64,000 bases of DNA from Jaltomata sinuosa (Eukaryota; Streptophyta; Magnoliopsida; Solanales; Solanaceae), in assembly GCA_003996215.1 (NCBI GenBank), contig QJPP01007580.1, forward strand, positions 124,001 to 188,000, in the 5' to 3' direction. The first letter of the stretch is position 1, and each line of letters starts with the position of its first letter. Of this stretch, positions 11,048 to 22,422 are shown one piece after another. The notes under the pieces are model-generated. The model was not told the origin of the DNA, ran no database searches, and worked only from the letters and a program-made list of their open reading frames with translations. Both the position numbers and the translations under genes were made by a program.

Positions 11048-12430
11048 TAAAACTCAAAGGGGGTAAAATTCTTTGAATCTTGGACAAGTCCTAGAAAGGT
11101 GTCCCATCTCACCACAAACATAGAAACCATTACCAGAAGTACTCCGCTGAGAAAACCTGGTTGAACCTGACTGGCCACCACGGCCTAGACACCCATAATG
11201 CAAACCTTGAGAAGTCTGACCTAAACCCCGACTACTCTTCCTATTGTGCATTGAACAACCGCTCTCTGAAATCTGTAGTGCCGCATAAACTGGCCGGCAA
11301 AATTGAAAATGGCGTCGGTAACCCCCACGAGAGAAACCTCTGCCTTACAACCAAGAATCACTAAAACTACTCTGATAGCGAGGCCTCCTACCACTGCCTC
11401 CACCGGCCTCATGACATATACTCTTAATAACATGTGCATGATAAACAAACGCAAGAAATGTAGCCCCTGATTCCACTAGATGCTCCGTGGCCAAATGAAG
11501 TGGCATATCTAACCCTCTGACAAACTGGCAAACCCGCTCGTGCTCTGTAGGAAGAATCATGGTAGCTTGCCTAGACAACTCATGAAACTGTGCCTCATAC
11601 TAAGAAACTGACATATATCCTGCTCTAACCTAGTGAACTGATCCCTCAACCTCTCCCTCAAGCTACGAGGTACAAACTTCTCCAAGAAGGCCTCAGAGAG
11701 CTGAGCCAAAGTCATCAAAGGTGACCCGGTTGGTCTGCAAGCAGTATAATATCGCCACCACTATTTTGCAAACCATCCATTTGAAATGCGGTGTAATCAG
11801 CTCCGTGAGACACAACTAACCCAAAGTTATGCAACCTCTCCTGGCAACTAATCAAGAACTCATAAGCATCCTCCACAAGGGCACCATAAAACCTCAGAGG
11901 ACCCAACCTGATGAACCAACCCAGCATCTTATGCTCCTCAATCGACATAACTGGCCTAGCTACAATAGGCTGAGAAATTAATGGAATCGGCAACATCTCT
12001 AAAGAGGGAGCCACAAGAGCTAGCTGTGCTCCTAGACTATTATGTGTCGTTGTCTTGGATGAAGTATGTGTCTCAACTCTAGTCTGCGAACCACCAGGTG
12101 CACTAGGTGGAGTCCTGGCCCGTGAAATACTCTCCAATAAGCTAAGGATCTTGGCTAGAATACCTTGAAGGGTCGGTAAAGCTACAAATACCGCTAGAGG
12201 TTGGGCTGATCCCATGCCTTTGGACTCCAATTGAACACCCTCAATCCCTAACTTAGGTAATTTCACTCCAGTAGTAGGCGTATGAGCCTCGCCCATGCCC
12301 GTTGTCGAAATCGTCATAACTATTTGAGATGGAAAGGAACAATTGAAGTTTAGACTTTGATGGGGCGAAGAACACATGATAAGGAATCAACAAGATGGAA
12401 CTTTCCAAAGGGTACTTGGTAGCCTCCCAT
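11048..12430 (-). pseudogene. Element F gag fragment, first duplicate copy
   Basis: Reads on the minus strand from about 12377 to 11051. The N-terminal half (about 220 codons) includes MTISTTGMGEAHTP and the gag core GALVEDAYEFLISCQERLHN. After a frameshift near 11715 it continues as ATMILPTEHERVCQFVRGL and ends near a zinc knuckle (VCGEMGHLSRTCPR at about 11065-11110) whose first Cys is Phe. A TAG stop replaces Glu just before the second segment; the other copy keeps the Glu. The downstream pol is absent because E begins at 11047. The upstream end joins duplicated Tat/Ogre DNA at 12430. Confidence 0.85.
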
Positions 12431-12683
12431 GGTCAGTTGTACCATCAATGAATGATTCAATAAAAGAGTGAGAGCTCGTATGTTTACCATAGGACAACTG
12501 GTTCCCAAGCGCATTATTCCCCACCAGGAGGAATACAAAGAAAAGTTTGCACCCAATTGGCAAGGCCCGTATGTCATCCAAAAAGTGTTATCTGGAGGAG
12601 CTATGATCCTATGTGAAATGGACGGTCAGTGTGGACCAAACCGATCAATTCTGATGTTGTGAAGAGATACTTTGTTTAGGGAT
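12431..12683 (+). pseudogene. Tat/Ogre integrase C-terminal tail, duplicate copy
   Basis: The duplicate of 1002-1252. It keeps the intact FAPNWQGPYVIQKVL wording that is broken by TAG in copy 1, and shares the 1-nt loss in the last 20 codons. It begins in the middle of the gene at the duplication breakpoint and has no start. Confidence 0.8.
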
Positions 12684-14037
12684 AGTTTTCCTTTAATTTC
12701 CTTTCCCTATAATCGCATTTCCTGATTGTAATCATTTTATGCTTTGTAATAGATTAAAACATCCCTATCCTCTTGTACGAACTACTCCCTATCCTCTTGT
12801 ACGAACTACGTCTGACCTGAATTCTCAAAAATGAGATACGTAGGTGGCCTGTGTCGGCTTCGGTCAACCCCTTAGGAAAATCTATCTTTCCCCTTCCCTT
12901 ATCCTGAACTACGTTTGACCTGAATTCTCAAGAATGATCTATGTAGGCGGCCAGTGTCGGCCTCGGTCACCCCTTTAGTTATTTCCATCATTCTCCCACT
13001 TCAAGTGTGGGAACTACATTTGATCTGATTACTGCCTCAACGGGATACGTAGGAACCACAACGGTTCGGTCATATCACCCCAGGAAATGGAAACTGGGGC
13101 AGAAACTTTGAGAAAGGAATCTCAAAAATTCAGAAGATGAACGTCGATGCCAACAAGACAAGAGGATGCTTGTAGATACATAAATGCCATAATGGTTCAT
13201 CCGTATCGCCCAGGAAATGGAAACTGGGGCAGAATTTTTGAGAAAGGAATCTCAAAAATTCAGAAGATGAAGGTCGTTGCCAACAAGAGAAGAGGATGCT
13301 TGTAGATACGTAAATGCCACAATAGTTCATCCGTATCGCCTAGGAAATGGAAACTGGGGAAGAATTTTTGAGAAAGGAATCTCAAAAATTAAGAAGACGA
13401 AGAGCGTTAGACTCCGAAGAGTTCCCCAACAAGAATATAGAATATGCTGAAGAGCAACCAAGGTGAATATCGAGAAAAAATCTCATAATCTCCACAAAGT
13501 CTCAAGTCTCTTGCCAATGGAATGAGATTCACTATGAATCCTTTAACTGGGGCAGAAAGTTTGAGAAGGATCTCAAAATTTCCGCCAAGCTTCATTCAAT
13601 AATTCAACATTAAGCTCCGAGGAATTCCCCAGCACCGAGAGATCAGAGTCTACTTCAAAGAAATCCCCAGTCCTATATGGATTAATCCCCGGCTGTGATA
13701 GATTTCTTGAAAATCTTCTTTCAGGTTCCCTAGTTAGGATGATGAAGGACCTCCGTAGTCCGCCAGAAGTATGTCAAAAATGTCAAGACCTCGAGTAAAG
13801 GACGTTCATTGAACTAGTACATGACATGACAGGCAGAGACATTTCTAAAACATCTCCTTTTTAAACTCTTTGTTTTCCAAAGAATTTGTTTGAAATTTTT
13901 TTACAAAGATTAGTTTTACTCCTTTAATGTGATTTTGTCTTATGTCTACCTTTGTCTGGGGAGAGTTGAGGGTGACAAGTACCTGATATTAGAAAGCATA
14001 CAGAGAAGAGAGAACCAGGAGCAGAAGATCGAAGGAG

Positions 14038-14645
14038 GTCAACACAGGCCAGTTTCAACAAAATTAACAATTTTTCTGTGGATGCAGTTTGTCCCTAAAA
14101 GTATATGAGAAAGTGGTCCCATGTTATCCAACGCATTCAAAGAAACTCAACGAGATCAGATGCTTTAAAATTTGGTGATAAAAGCCCAAAACAACAGGAA
14201 GAGGCCAAAGAGGCAAAAGTCCCTAAAGCGGATGAATTTTCTGGTAGTTCACATAAACTACCAGATAAAGATAACCTGAAAACGTTCTTAAGTCCCCAAA
14301 GGGATCAGGAAATTTTGGTCAGCTTCAAATTGGGGGCACCAAACAAAGAGCAACAACACTCTCCACTAATGCCTGGCAAGACAGGGATCACCCCGAACAG
14401 ACAATGTTCAAAAATGGTATTTATAGCTGTCCCTGAAAGCAGGTACACACAAAAGAGTCAACGCCAGACCAAAGTTGATGTTTTCTATGACTCCCCTATG
14501 GGACATTGCATCATACATCACTACATGGCATCACATTCTTGCACTCATATTGCACCATGACACATTACATCATGTTGCATTGCACCATATTGCATCACAT
14601 GGCATAGCATTGTGTCGCATCATATTATGACATATCGCATTGCAT
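14038..14645. other. About 600-bp segment present only in copy 2
   Basis: Copy 1 goes from GATCGAAGGAGG directly to CATTCATATTTTATATT (about 2610). Copy 2 has this extra segment between the same flanks. It holds one 151-codon open frame and, at 14500-14680, a degenerate GCATCATATTGCACCAT-type repeat. The GCAT shared at both edges suggests microhomology deletion from copy 1 rather than insertion in copy 2 (inference). Confidence 0.7.
14105..14560 (+). CDS. Unrecognised 151-codon open frame in the Tat/Ogre 3' region
   Basis: Begins MRKWSHVIQRIQ, is rich in Lys, Gln and Ser (KSPKQQEEAKEAKVPKADE), has no membrane segment or known motif, and ends in the CAT-repeat region (HCIIHHYMASHSCTHIAP), where the sequence is clearly repeat-driven. 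I do not recognise a family. It may be a chance open frame or the remains of an extra ORF in the 3' region. It is absent from copy 1. Low confidence that it is a gene. Confidence 0.2.
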   Translation: MRKWSHVIQRIQRNSTRSDALKFGDKSPKQQEEAKEAKVPKADEFSGSSHKLPDKDNLKTFLSPQRDQEILVSFKLGAPNKEQQHSPLMPGKTGITPNRQCSKMVFIAVPESRYTQKSQRQTKVDVFYDSPMGHCIIHHYMASHSCTHIAP

Positions 14646-14679
14646 CATATTATATTATATTGCATCATATTTTATGGCA

Positions 14680-15080
14680 TCATATCGCAGGGTCATTCAT
14701 ATTTGCATGCCGAGAGGGCTATGTCAAGAGGACCATGCCAAGAGGGCCATTCATATTCGCATGCCGAGAGGGCCATTCATATTTTCATGCCGAGAGGGCC
14801 ATGTCAAGAGAACCATGCCGAGAGGGCCGTTCGTATTCGCATGTTGAGAGGGCCATGTCAAGAGTACCATGCCGAGAGGGACATTAATATTTGCATGCTG
14901 AGAGGGATGTCAAGAGGACCATGCCAAGAGGGCCATTCATATTTTCATGCCCAGAGGGCCATTCATATTTGCATGCCGAGAGGGCCATTTCAAGAGAACC
15001 ATGCCAAGAGGGCCATTCATATTTTCATGCCGAGACGGCCATGTCAAGAGGGTCATTCATATTTGAATGTCAAGAAGACC
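14680..15080. repeat. Minisatellite, duplicate of 2655-3060
   Basis: The same GAGAGGGCCAT-type modules as in copy 1. One module near 14905 is shortened (GAGAGGGATGTCAAGAGG in place of GAGAGGGCCATGTCAAGAGG). Confidence 0.8.
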
Positions 15081-16738
15081 ATCATCATCATATATCGTAG
15101 GCGCATATCCCCTGCTAAGATTATGTCCCTCTACCAGCTAGCTTCAAAGAGGATGACATTCATTAGGCGTCCCCAAGTCACACTAGCTGCGCAGGACCGA
15201 CCTTAGCATGCTTATATCTGAAGTTACATGAGATGAAAGGGTCTGACGTTGAGGATATCATTATCATTATCATCATTCATTATGCCAAATCCGGCATGCA
15301 TCATGCTTATATATGAAATTATGTGAGGCAAAAGATTCTGACGTTGAGGATATCATTATCATTTATTATGCCAAGTCCGGCATCCAACATATTTATGTCC
15401 CATATTGCGTAAGGCAGAGGATTCTAACGTCAAGGATATTTTATGCACCTTTATTCGAAAGCATCAATCGCCAGAAGATGCTGTTATATACCACCTGTCG
15501 TCAAGGTTTAAAGCTTATTATTTGAGGGATACCTGTAAATCATCTCTACCCAAATCGGACTATGAATCAGATTTTCCAACATTCGAAGGTTAAAGGTTGT
15601 CTATAAGTCAAAGCGATATCTGAAATCAGATAGTGTGCAAGATTGCCCAAAACTTGACAGAACTAAGAGCTATCTGTAAGACGCAATGATATCTGAAACC
15701 GGATAGTGTGCAAGATCACCTGAAGATTGAAAGTCTGAAGGTAATGTGTAAGTCGCAACAATATCCAAAATTTGGTAAAGTGCAAGACTACCAAAAATGG
15801 ATAGTCCAAGGCTTATCTATAAGCCGCGACATATCCACATTGATATTTTGCAGGACTACCCAAAGGCTAGTAATTCAAGGGAAATCTGTAAGTTGCATCA
15901 CGTCCAAGATCGGATAAAAGTGTAGGATTACCCAAAAAATTGGCAATTCAAAGGATATCTGTAAGCCGCCTCTATCCAAAGTCAGATAATGTGAAAGATT
16001 ACTCGAAAGCTAGCGAATTAAAGGCATCTGTAAGCCGCCTCTATCCAAAGTCATATGACATGCTAGATTACCCAAATCCTGATGATCCAAAGAATATCTG
16101 TTAGTCGTGTCGATGCAGAAGATACGTGATATTTACCCCATAGACATACGCAAAAGGCCATTGCCAAAAGCAAAGAAGGTTATCACATTCAAGAGGATGC
16201 CCTTAAACAATCAAGAAGGTCGTCATCATTAAAAAATTGCTACACAAGCAATCTTATCCGATATCCAAGAAGGCTATCATGTTTGACTTTCATGGAAGCG
16301 GGCCATTTCCTAAAACAGAGACAGGAAAGGACGTCGTCTTCCTCAAGAAACAACAGATAAAGCAAAATGAGGTACGAATCTTTCTCTCCTTGCTAAATTC
16401 AGTTACTACTAACCATTTGGTTTCGATATATTGTCGAGAGCATCCGGGAAGGATGAAATTCTCAAAGCAAAACCACAGGTGCGGACTACACCAAAAAATA
16501 AAGAGGACGCATCACAACGTGGAACTTTTTCTTAGCAGCAACTTGTGACACAGTCCAGAGAAGGATATCCAACTCTTTGGACGAAAACTTAGGAACAACT
16601 CACCACCACCATCAAATGACGCCCCTATCAGAAGGCATGTGGGTATTTCCTATCTTTGGGTCTTAGTTCGCACCCGGGTTATTTTCTGAACTCACGCTAG
16701 CAAATTTCCTTTTTTTCAAATCCGGGTGATGATACACC

Positions 16739-16801
16739 CCAATGGTTAGAGTAGGTGCCCACACGGCCCAATGTTTAATTTCTGCAAGTTACTTTAATTT
16801 T
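16739..16801. other. Patchwork deletion junction
   Basis: Between the Tat/Ogre end (16738) and the F block (16802) lie GGTTAGAGTAGGTGCCCACA and the following CGGCCCAATG (16744-16773), matching 5869-5898 in the 5' LTR remnant of E. TTTAATTTCTGCAAGTTAC (16774-16792) is then repeated as TTTAATTTTTGCAAGTTAC, both matching 10948-10966. The scar therefore contains three pieces of the deleted interval. Confidence 0.8.
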
Positions 16802-16890
16802 TGCAAGTTACCTGTTGGACGGGTGGTGAGGGTTCGTCTATCTAGGTGGTTAGAGTAGGCGCTCGCACGGCCCGGTGGGTTGGGTCATGA
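16802..16890 (+). mobile_element. Last 90 bp of the E 3' LTR, duplicate copy
   Basis: Matches 10957-11047 and ends GGGTTGGGTCATGACA. It is all that remains of the E 3' LTR in copy 2. Confidence 0.8.
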
Positions 16891-16892
16891 CA

Positions 16893-18357
16893 TAAAACTC
16901 AAAGGGGGTAAAATTCTTTGAATCTTGGACAAGTCCTAGAAAGGTGTCCCATCTAACCACAAACATAGAAACCCTTACCAAAAGTACTCCGCTGAGAAAA
17001 CCTGGTTGAACCTGACTGGCCACCATGGCCTAGACACCCATAATGCAAACCTTGAGAAGTCTGACCTAAACCCCGACTACTCTTCCTATTGTGCATTGAA
17101 CAACCGCTCTGTGAAATCTGTAGTGCCGCATAAACTGGCCGGCAAAATTGAAAATGGCGTCGGTAACCCCACGAGAGAAACCTCTGCCTTACAACCAAGA
17201 ATCACTAAAACTACTCTGATAGCGAGACCTCCTACCACTGCCTCCACCGGCCTCATGACATATACTCTTAATAACATGTGCATGATAAACAAACGCAAGG
17301 AATGTAGCCCCTGATTCCACTAGATGCTCCATGGCCAAATGAAGTGGCATATCTAACCCTCTGACAAACTGGCAAACCCGCTCGTGCTCTGTAGGAAGAA
17401 TCATGGTAGCTTGCCTAGACAACTCATGAAACTGTGCCTCATACTCAGAAACTGACATATATCCTGCTCTAACCTAGTGAACTGATCCCTCAACCTCTCC
17501 CTCAAGCTACGAGGTACAAACTTCTCCAAGAAGACCTCAGAGAGCTGAGCCAAAGTCATCAAAGGTGACCCGGTTGGTCTGCAAGCAGTATAATATCGCC
17601 ACCACTATTTTGCAAACCATCCATTTGAAATGCGGTGTAATCAGCTCCGTGAGACACAACTAACCCAAAGTTATGCAACCTCTCCTGGCAACTAATCAAG
17701 AACTCATAAGCATCCTCCACAAGGGCACCATAAAACCTCAGAGGACCCAACCTGATGAACCAACCCAGCATCTTATGCTCCTCAATCGACATAACTGGCC
17801 TAGCTACAATAGGCTGAGAAACTAATGGAATCGGCAACATCTCTAAAGAGGGAGCCACAAGAGCTAGCTGTGCTCCTAGACTATTATGTGTCGCTGTCTT
17901 GGATGAAGTATGTGTCTCAACTCTAGTCTGCGAACCACCAGGTGCACTAGGTGGAGTCCTGGCCCGTGAAATACTCTCCAATAAGCTAAGGATCTTGGCT
18001 AGAATACCTTGAAGGGTCGGTAAAGCTAAAAATACCGCTAGAGGTTGGGCTGATCCCATGCCTTTGGACTCCAATTGAACACCCTCAATCCCTAACTTAG
18101 GTAATTTCATTCCAGTAGTAGGCGTATGAGCCTCACCCATGCCCGTTGTCGAAATCGTCATAACTATTTGAGATGGAAAGGAACAATTGAAGTTTAGACT
18201 TTGATGGGGCGAAGAACACATGATAAGGAATCAACAAGATGGAACTTTCCAAAGGGTGCTTAGTAGCCTCCCATAAATAGGATACATATGTCATCATACT
18301 GATCTGCGAGACTCTACTACACACATGCCCTTGTACCAACGACGACGGTGAACCTAG
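16893..18357 (-). pseudogene. Element F gag, second copy with its leader
   Basis: Minus strand from the leader just inside the primer site (18357) down to 16893. The frame around 18221-17559 holds MTISTTGMGEAHTP and GALVEDAYEFLISCQERLHN. A frameshift near 17560 leads into SVSEYEAQFHELSRQATMIL (17458-17189), and another shift leads to a zinc-knuckle remnant (FYVCG, stop, MGHLSRTCPR). It shares the frameshifts of the first copy but has its own stop in the knuckle and keeps the Glu that is a stop in copy 1. The gag wording is that of chromovirus-type Ty3 elements. Protease and RT are missing. Confidence 0.85.
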
Positions 18358-18370
18358 AGCTATCATACCA
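18358..18370 (-). promoter_or_regulatory. Degenerate primer-binding site of element F
   Basis: On the minus strand, TGGTATGATAGCT follows the LTR end (...GGGTCATGACA) after three bases. It is a mutated form of the Met-tRNA complement TGGTATCAGAGCC. Confidence 0.65.
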
Positions 18371-18373
18371 CTC

Positions 18374-21300
18374 TGTCATGACCCAAGAACTCAAGGCATG
18401 ATGACACCTACTATAACCCACCAGTAGGTAAGACAACCCTTAGCCAAAAATTGCAAGTAATAGGCTAACACAAGAAAGAAACCAAAAGCATAAGAAATAA
18501 CAATAAGAAGCGGAAGATACGATAAACCAATATAAGTAAAAGATATGGAAGAGAATAAAATACACAAGAAATACCCAAGACCTTGTGTAAGTCGCTACAA
18601 GTGCTACTACAACTTAAATGTACTAGATAGATACAACAAAATACAGACAATCTCCCAAAGTACAGTAAGAGACTATCCAATAGTAGAGGGAGATATATCA
18701 ACTCCGATTGCCAAGAGCTCACCCAATGTCTCAAGTCAGCAACTCTGTACGAGGATAGAAATCAACGACGATAACCCATACTAGGATCTGCATCAACAAA
18801 AAGATTCAGATGTGTAGTATGAGTACCAAAATACATGGTACCCAATAGGCATCATCGGCTAACTGATCTCAAACAAGATATAAATATAACCAAAAGTGAA
18901 TATAACTCAAGGGTAAGAAAGATGAGTCAAAAAGAAATAGAATGGTCAGAATTGAGATTAAAGAACAAATACCACTATAATATGAAAGACATAATCAATA
19001 ATCGACTAACAACTAATTCTGATTTCCAGAGTCCAAAAAGTACACCTAATAACGAAAGCCAACTATACACAAATTTTGATAGTAAAGATATGCCACAAAT
19101 ACCATAAAAATATGATATGAAATGAAATAAAATGAAATTAAATGTGGCCAACGCAATAATGAATGAAACCCTGAGTCACCTCAGAGGCCACCGGAACTTA
19201 CCAACCAATACTGTACCATAATACCTAGAATATCCCTTTAGGTCGCCGAAGCTTATCAATATCAACCTCACCACAATATCCTCATATAATCAAGAAAACC
19301 TAGGGTATTTTCATGGGTCACCGTAGATTATTAATATAATCCCACAACCAATGGAAAGTGAGGTTCAAAACTGCCCCTCAGACCAAGTGCATAAAATGGA
19401 AGTATTTTCCCATTACAAAGTCATTAAAACAGTGATGTACAATTTCTCCTTAGTAGCACAAGTTTATAGTAAAAGGAACCGTTTTCCTTTTTTATTAACC
19501 AAAATCAGTGATAAAAGTAGGATCCTCCCCTCGGAGCTCCAATTAATTGAAAAATGAGTATATTTGGGTTTGAACATTAACAAATAGCTTAAACCGGTAA
19601 AATCCTTCCCTAATTTAAAAAACTATTTGTTAAAAGAAGAGTTCCTTATTAAACCACTGAGCCAATCATTTCTTATAAGTTCATACAATTCAACTCCCAT
19701 AAATTCGTACCATAACGTAATCATATGCAGAAATGGATGAAAAAATTCATTCAAAATTTATGTATGAATACATGTAAATGCACGTAGTTATACCAAAATA
19801 GGGCATTTCACCCTTCAATACAAGAATGTAATAACCTGGACCCCCGCCAGCACAACACGATGGCCTTAGGCCCACAAACACTCATATCAAAACCAAACAT
19901 AAGAATAGAAGACGATAAGAACAACCCAAAAGCTAAGTAAGAACTACTCAACCATAAACTAAACCCCAACGAGTTCTAAAGCCACCTATTCTAGTACAAA
20001 TACTAAAAGGGAAGACACTACACTAACTACCAACCCCTAAGGGACCCGCCTAAGGTAAACAACTAACTGGAACTAAGCATAAAGTGTACAATAGATAGAA
20101 ACTTAAGCAAGGCACAACCAAACTGACCTGGCTCCTGCCAGTCCTATCTCCACGGCCTCGAACCCACAAGTATAAGATAAAATAGAACACTAAACGAGCA
20201 AGAAATAATAACAATAATAATAAAACAACAACAATGCCTACTCTATCACGAACCCTTATCTAATTCTAGGCTAAGGCTCTTTAAATCTAGAAACCTCAAC
20301 CACAAGCAGCTTAAACTAAGCTAAGGAATCCAATCTTAAACCCAAGGATACTATACCGCCTACGCCAAGTCTTACAGAAAAGCTACCGCCTATACTAAGT
20401 ATTTGTTAGCCAGAATCTACTCTAAAGCCACTAAATCACCTATAAGGATCAATATGCTTACTCAGAACTGTATTCGAGCCACAAGATATGACCAACCATT
20501 ATCAAGTTATTATATTCATACCTTATACGAGCAAAATATAGAAATACTAAACCACAACCTACTGGCACAGCTGAGAACGTGCACATGATCCACATTCCAT
20601 AAGACCGGAGCCTATCTCCCCCGAGAAGTATCTAGAATCATCCAGACTATCACAACAATACTCTACACTTCAATATGAAGCTAACGGTACCCATATTGCT
20701 AATAATTTAGCCGGGTCAAACTTCGGGTCACAAGCGAGCCCATGGGCCCCACAACCCGAAACCAAAAACAAAAATCATTACGATGTTCCCAACCTTGCTA
20801 GGAATACATGCTCAAAATTTGAGCAAAAATGAACCATTGGAAGGGTTCCAAACAGCCCGCAAACTAGAGAAATCAAAGATGGAAATTTATGGAAGAAATC
20901 GAAAAAATAACGAAAGAACTCACCCAATTTAGAAGCCAACAAATGATCAAGTTTCAACAAAATATTATCCTCCAAGTAGTTGGGATGAACAATGGGTGAA
21001 AATGGTTATTTTATGAGTTTTAGCAATTGAGAAACCGAGTTAGAATTTAAGGAAATGAGGGAGAGAAGAGGGCTGGCCACTTATAAGCTGCCAGCCACTA
21101 TGGCATAGGTGCGCCCAGAATAGCGCAGGCGTGCTGGTGCCATGGTGCCCAGGCAGGCGTAGGTGCGCTGGTGCTATGGCATGCGCTGAGGTGCAGGGGT
21201 GCTGAATGGCTAGCATGCAAGTGCGGCGCACGAGCGTAGGCGTGCGCGCAGCCCAGGCGACGCCCTGGCGCCCATACCAGCAACAGCATATGCCAAAGGC

Positions 21301-21968
21301 ATATTTTCAAGCGCTGGGCCTCCGGGAATTCATCCAGGGTCCTGCAAACAAAAACAAGCTAAGCTATTCAACTAGAAATGGTATTTTGGATCCAGTAAAA
21401 TCGACAAAAAATCCATAAGTTGATTTAATGAAAAGTGGGCCCCGCGCCCAAAATCTACCTTTAGGCCAACAATTCCCAAAACGAAACCCAAGGGCCGAAA
21501 TCAAGTCTGAAAGCCTCGAGACCCAAACCAATGGTCCCTCAAACCTAAACATGACATTCCGAAGCTAACAACACTGGCGAAATTTTCATCTGAGGTTGTC
21601 TTCTCCGAATGTTGACCAAAGTCAACTCTTCAAGCCCAACTAGCTTAAAAACACAAAATAAGAGATAATTCTATGTTGAAAAGCTCTCAGATCCCAACCA
21701 AAGGTCCAAGTAGACCAAATTCAATACTCCAGAGCTAACATAATTGTAAAAATTTGATTATGAGCATGTATACCAAGAAAGTTGACCGAAGGCAAGGATT
21801 TTCTCAAGTTAGAGTTCTAAAATAGGGAAATGGTCATAACAACCAAATGAATGGCCCACGTATCAAACCATCAGTCCCAGCAAGATATAAATAATGTGTA
21901 GCCACTACGAGGAAACTCAAAATGCAGAAAATGCAAGGAAACAGAGAAATGACCTGGAGGGTCATTAC
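18374..21968 (-). mobile_element. LTR of element F (5' LTR), about 3.6 kb
   Basis: On the minus strand it starts TGTAATGACCC near 21968 and ends GGGTCATGACA at 18374, next to the primer site. The start matches the LTR starts of B (39606) and E (7763). It holds G/C-rich CACC/GCGC sequence at 21090-21270 and no gene. Only one LTR is in the window, so the right boundary rests on the conserved TGTAATGACC start and is less certain than the left. Confidence 0.65.
21080..21087 (-). promoter_or_regulatory. Candidate TATA box in the F LTR
   Basis: CTTATAAG lies on the minus strand downstream of the G/C-rich block and about 0.9 kb into the LTR. It is a plausible TATA element for the LTR promoter; sequence context only. 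Confidence 0.3.
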
Positions 21969-22030
21969 ATATAATAACCTTGAGGGTCATTACATATAAT
22001 AACCTTGAGGGTCATTACATATAATGACCC
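21955..22030. repeat. 25-bp tandem triplication at the F LTR terminus
   Basis: GTCATTACATATAATAACC begins at 21961 and 21986 and a diverged copy at 22011. The LTR terminus TGTAATGACCC (minus strand) is therefore present three times. Confidence 0.8.
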
Positions 22031-22422
22031 ACAAATTCAAAATCCTATCAGAATCAAATTGTCTGCTGACACTACCTATGATTTAATTCATGGACCTAAC
22101 ATTGATCCACGGTTTGTAAATTATATTTCATACTATCATCAATCTTGATCTACGATTTCTAAACTTTCATCATCTACTGAAGTACAAATTTCACCTTGAT
22201 TCATAGTCCGTATTTTCTCTTCCCAGCTTGATCTTCTTCACATGTACAGGTCGTGAATCTGACATATGATGATAATTTTCTTCGTAGTTTCACCAATCTA
22301 TCGGGTAATCTTTTAGCACCTTCTCTAAATCATTCCACGAGTAGATCAATTGCTTGTAAGTCAGTCCACGATAGTGGACACCTTGATTTATTGCAATTTC
22401 CTATATTTTCCTTCTTTTTACT
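21969..22422 (-). other. Remnant of an older Gypsy LTR (element G), left piece
   Basis: No coding sequence. On the minus strand it reads like the middle of a Gypsy LTR (GGAAATTGCAATAAATC, then GAAGATCAAGCTGGGAAG). With 62137-62260 it would form one LTR split by A. Assignment is inference from style, not from a second copy. Confidence 0.35.

Larger units (their letters stand above)
1001..12430. repeat. Tandem duplication, copy 1 (complete)
   Basis: Positions 1001-4710 recur at 12430-16738, and 10957-12430 recur at 16802-18275, in the same order and orientation. The junction at 12427-12430 carries CCAT, present at both parental ends (998-1001 and 18272-18275). By eye about eight substitutions separate the copies over 1001-2600, so the event is recent compared with the elements. 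Confidence 0.85.
12684..16738 (+). mobile_element. Duplicate Tat/Ogre 3' non-coding region
   Basis: The duplicate of 1254-4710, with all the tandem arrays: cassette array about 12775-13080, 130-bp repeat 13080-13391, minisatellite 14680-15080, 85-95 bp repeat 15207-15450, 70-bp repeat 15590-16130. It stops at GATGATACACC (16738). The polypurine tract and LTR that follow in copy 1 are missing. Confidence 0.85.
12431..18275. repeat. Tandem duplication, copy 2 (with internal deletion)
   Basis: Contains the Tat/Ogre integrase tail and 3' region (12431-16738), a short patchwork junction (16739-16801), and the F gag (16802-18275). The 6.2 kb of copy 1 from 4711 to 10956 is missing except for a short piece of 5869-5898. 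It has about 600 bp (14038-14645) that copy 1 lacks. Confidence 0.85.

Noticed and set aside
18545..19107. Plus-strand frames of 79-90 codons
   Set aside because: They lie antisense within the F LTR and match no family.
21040..21310. Overlapping frames rich in Ala, His and Pro around 21.1-21.3 kb
   Set aside because: They lie in the G/C-rich promoter-side block of the F LTR and are read in several frames on both strands.
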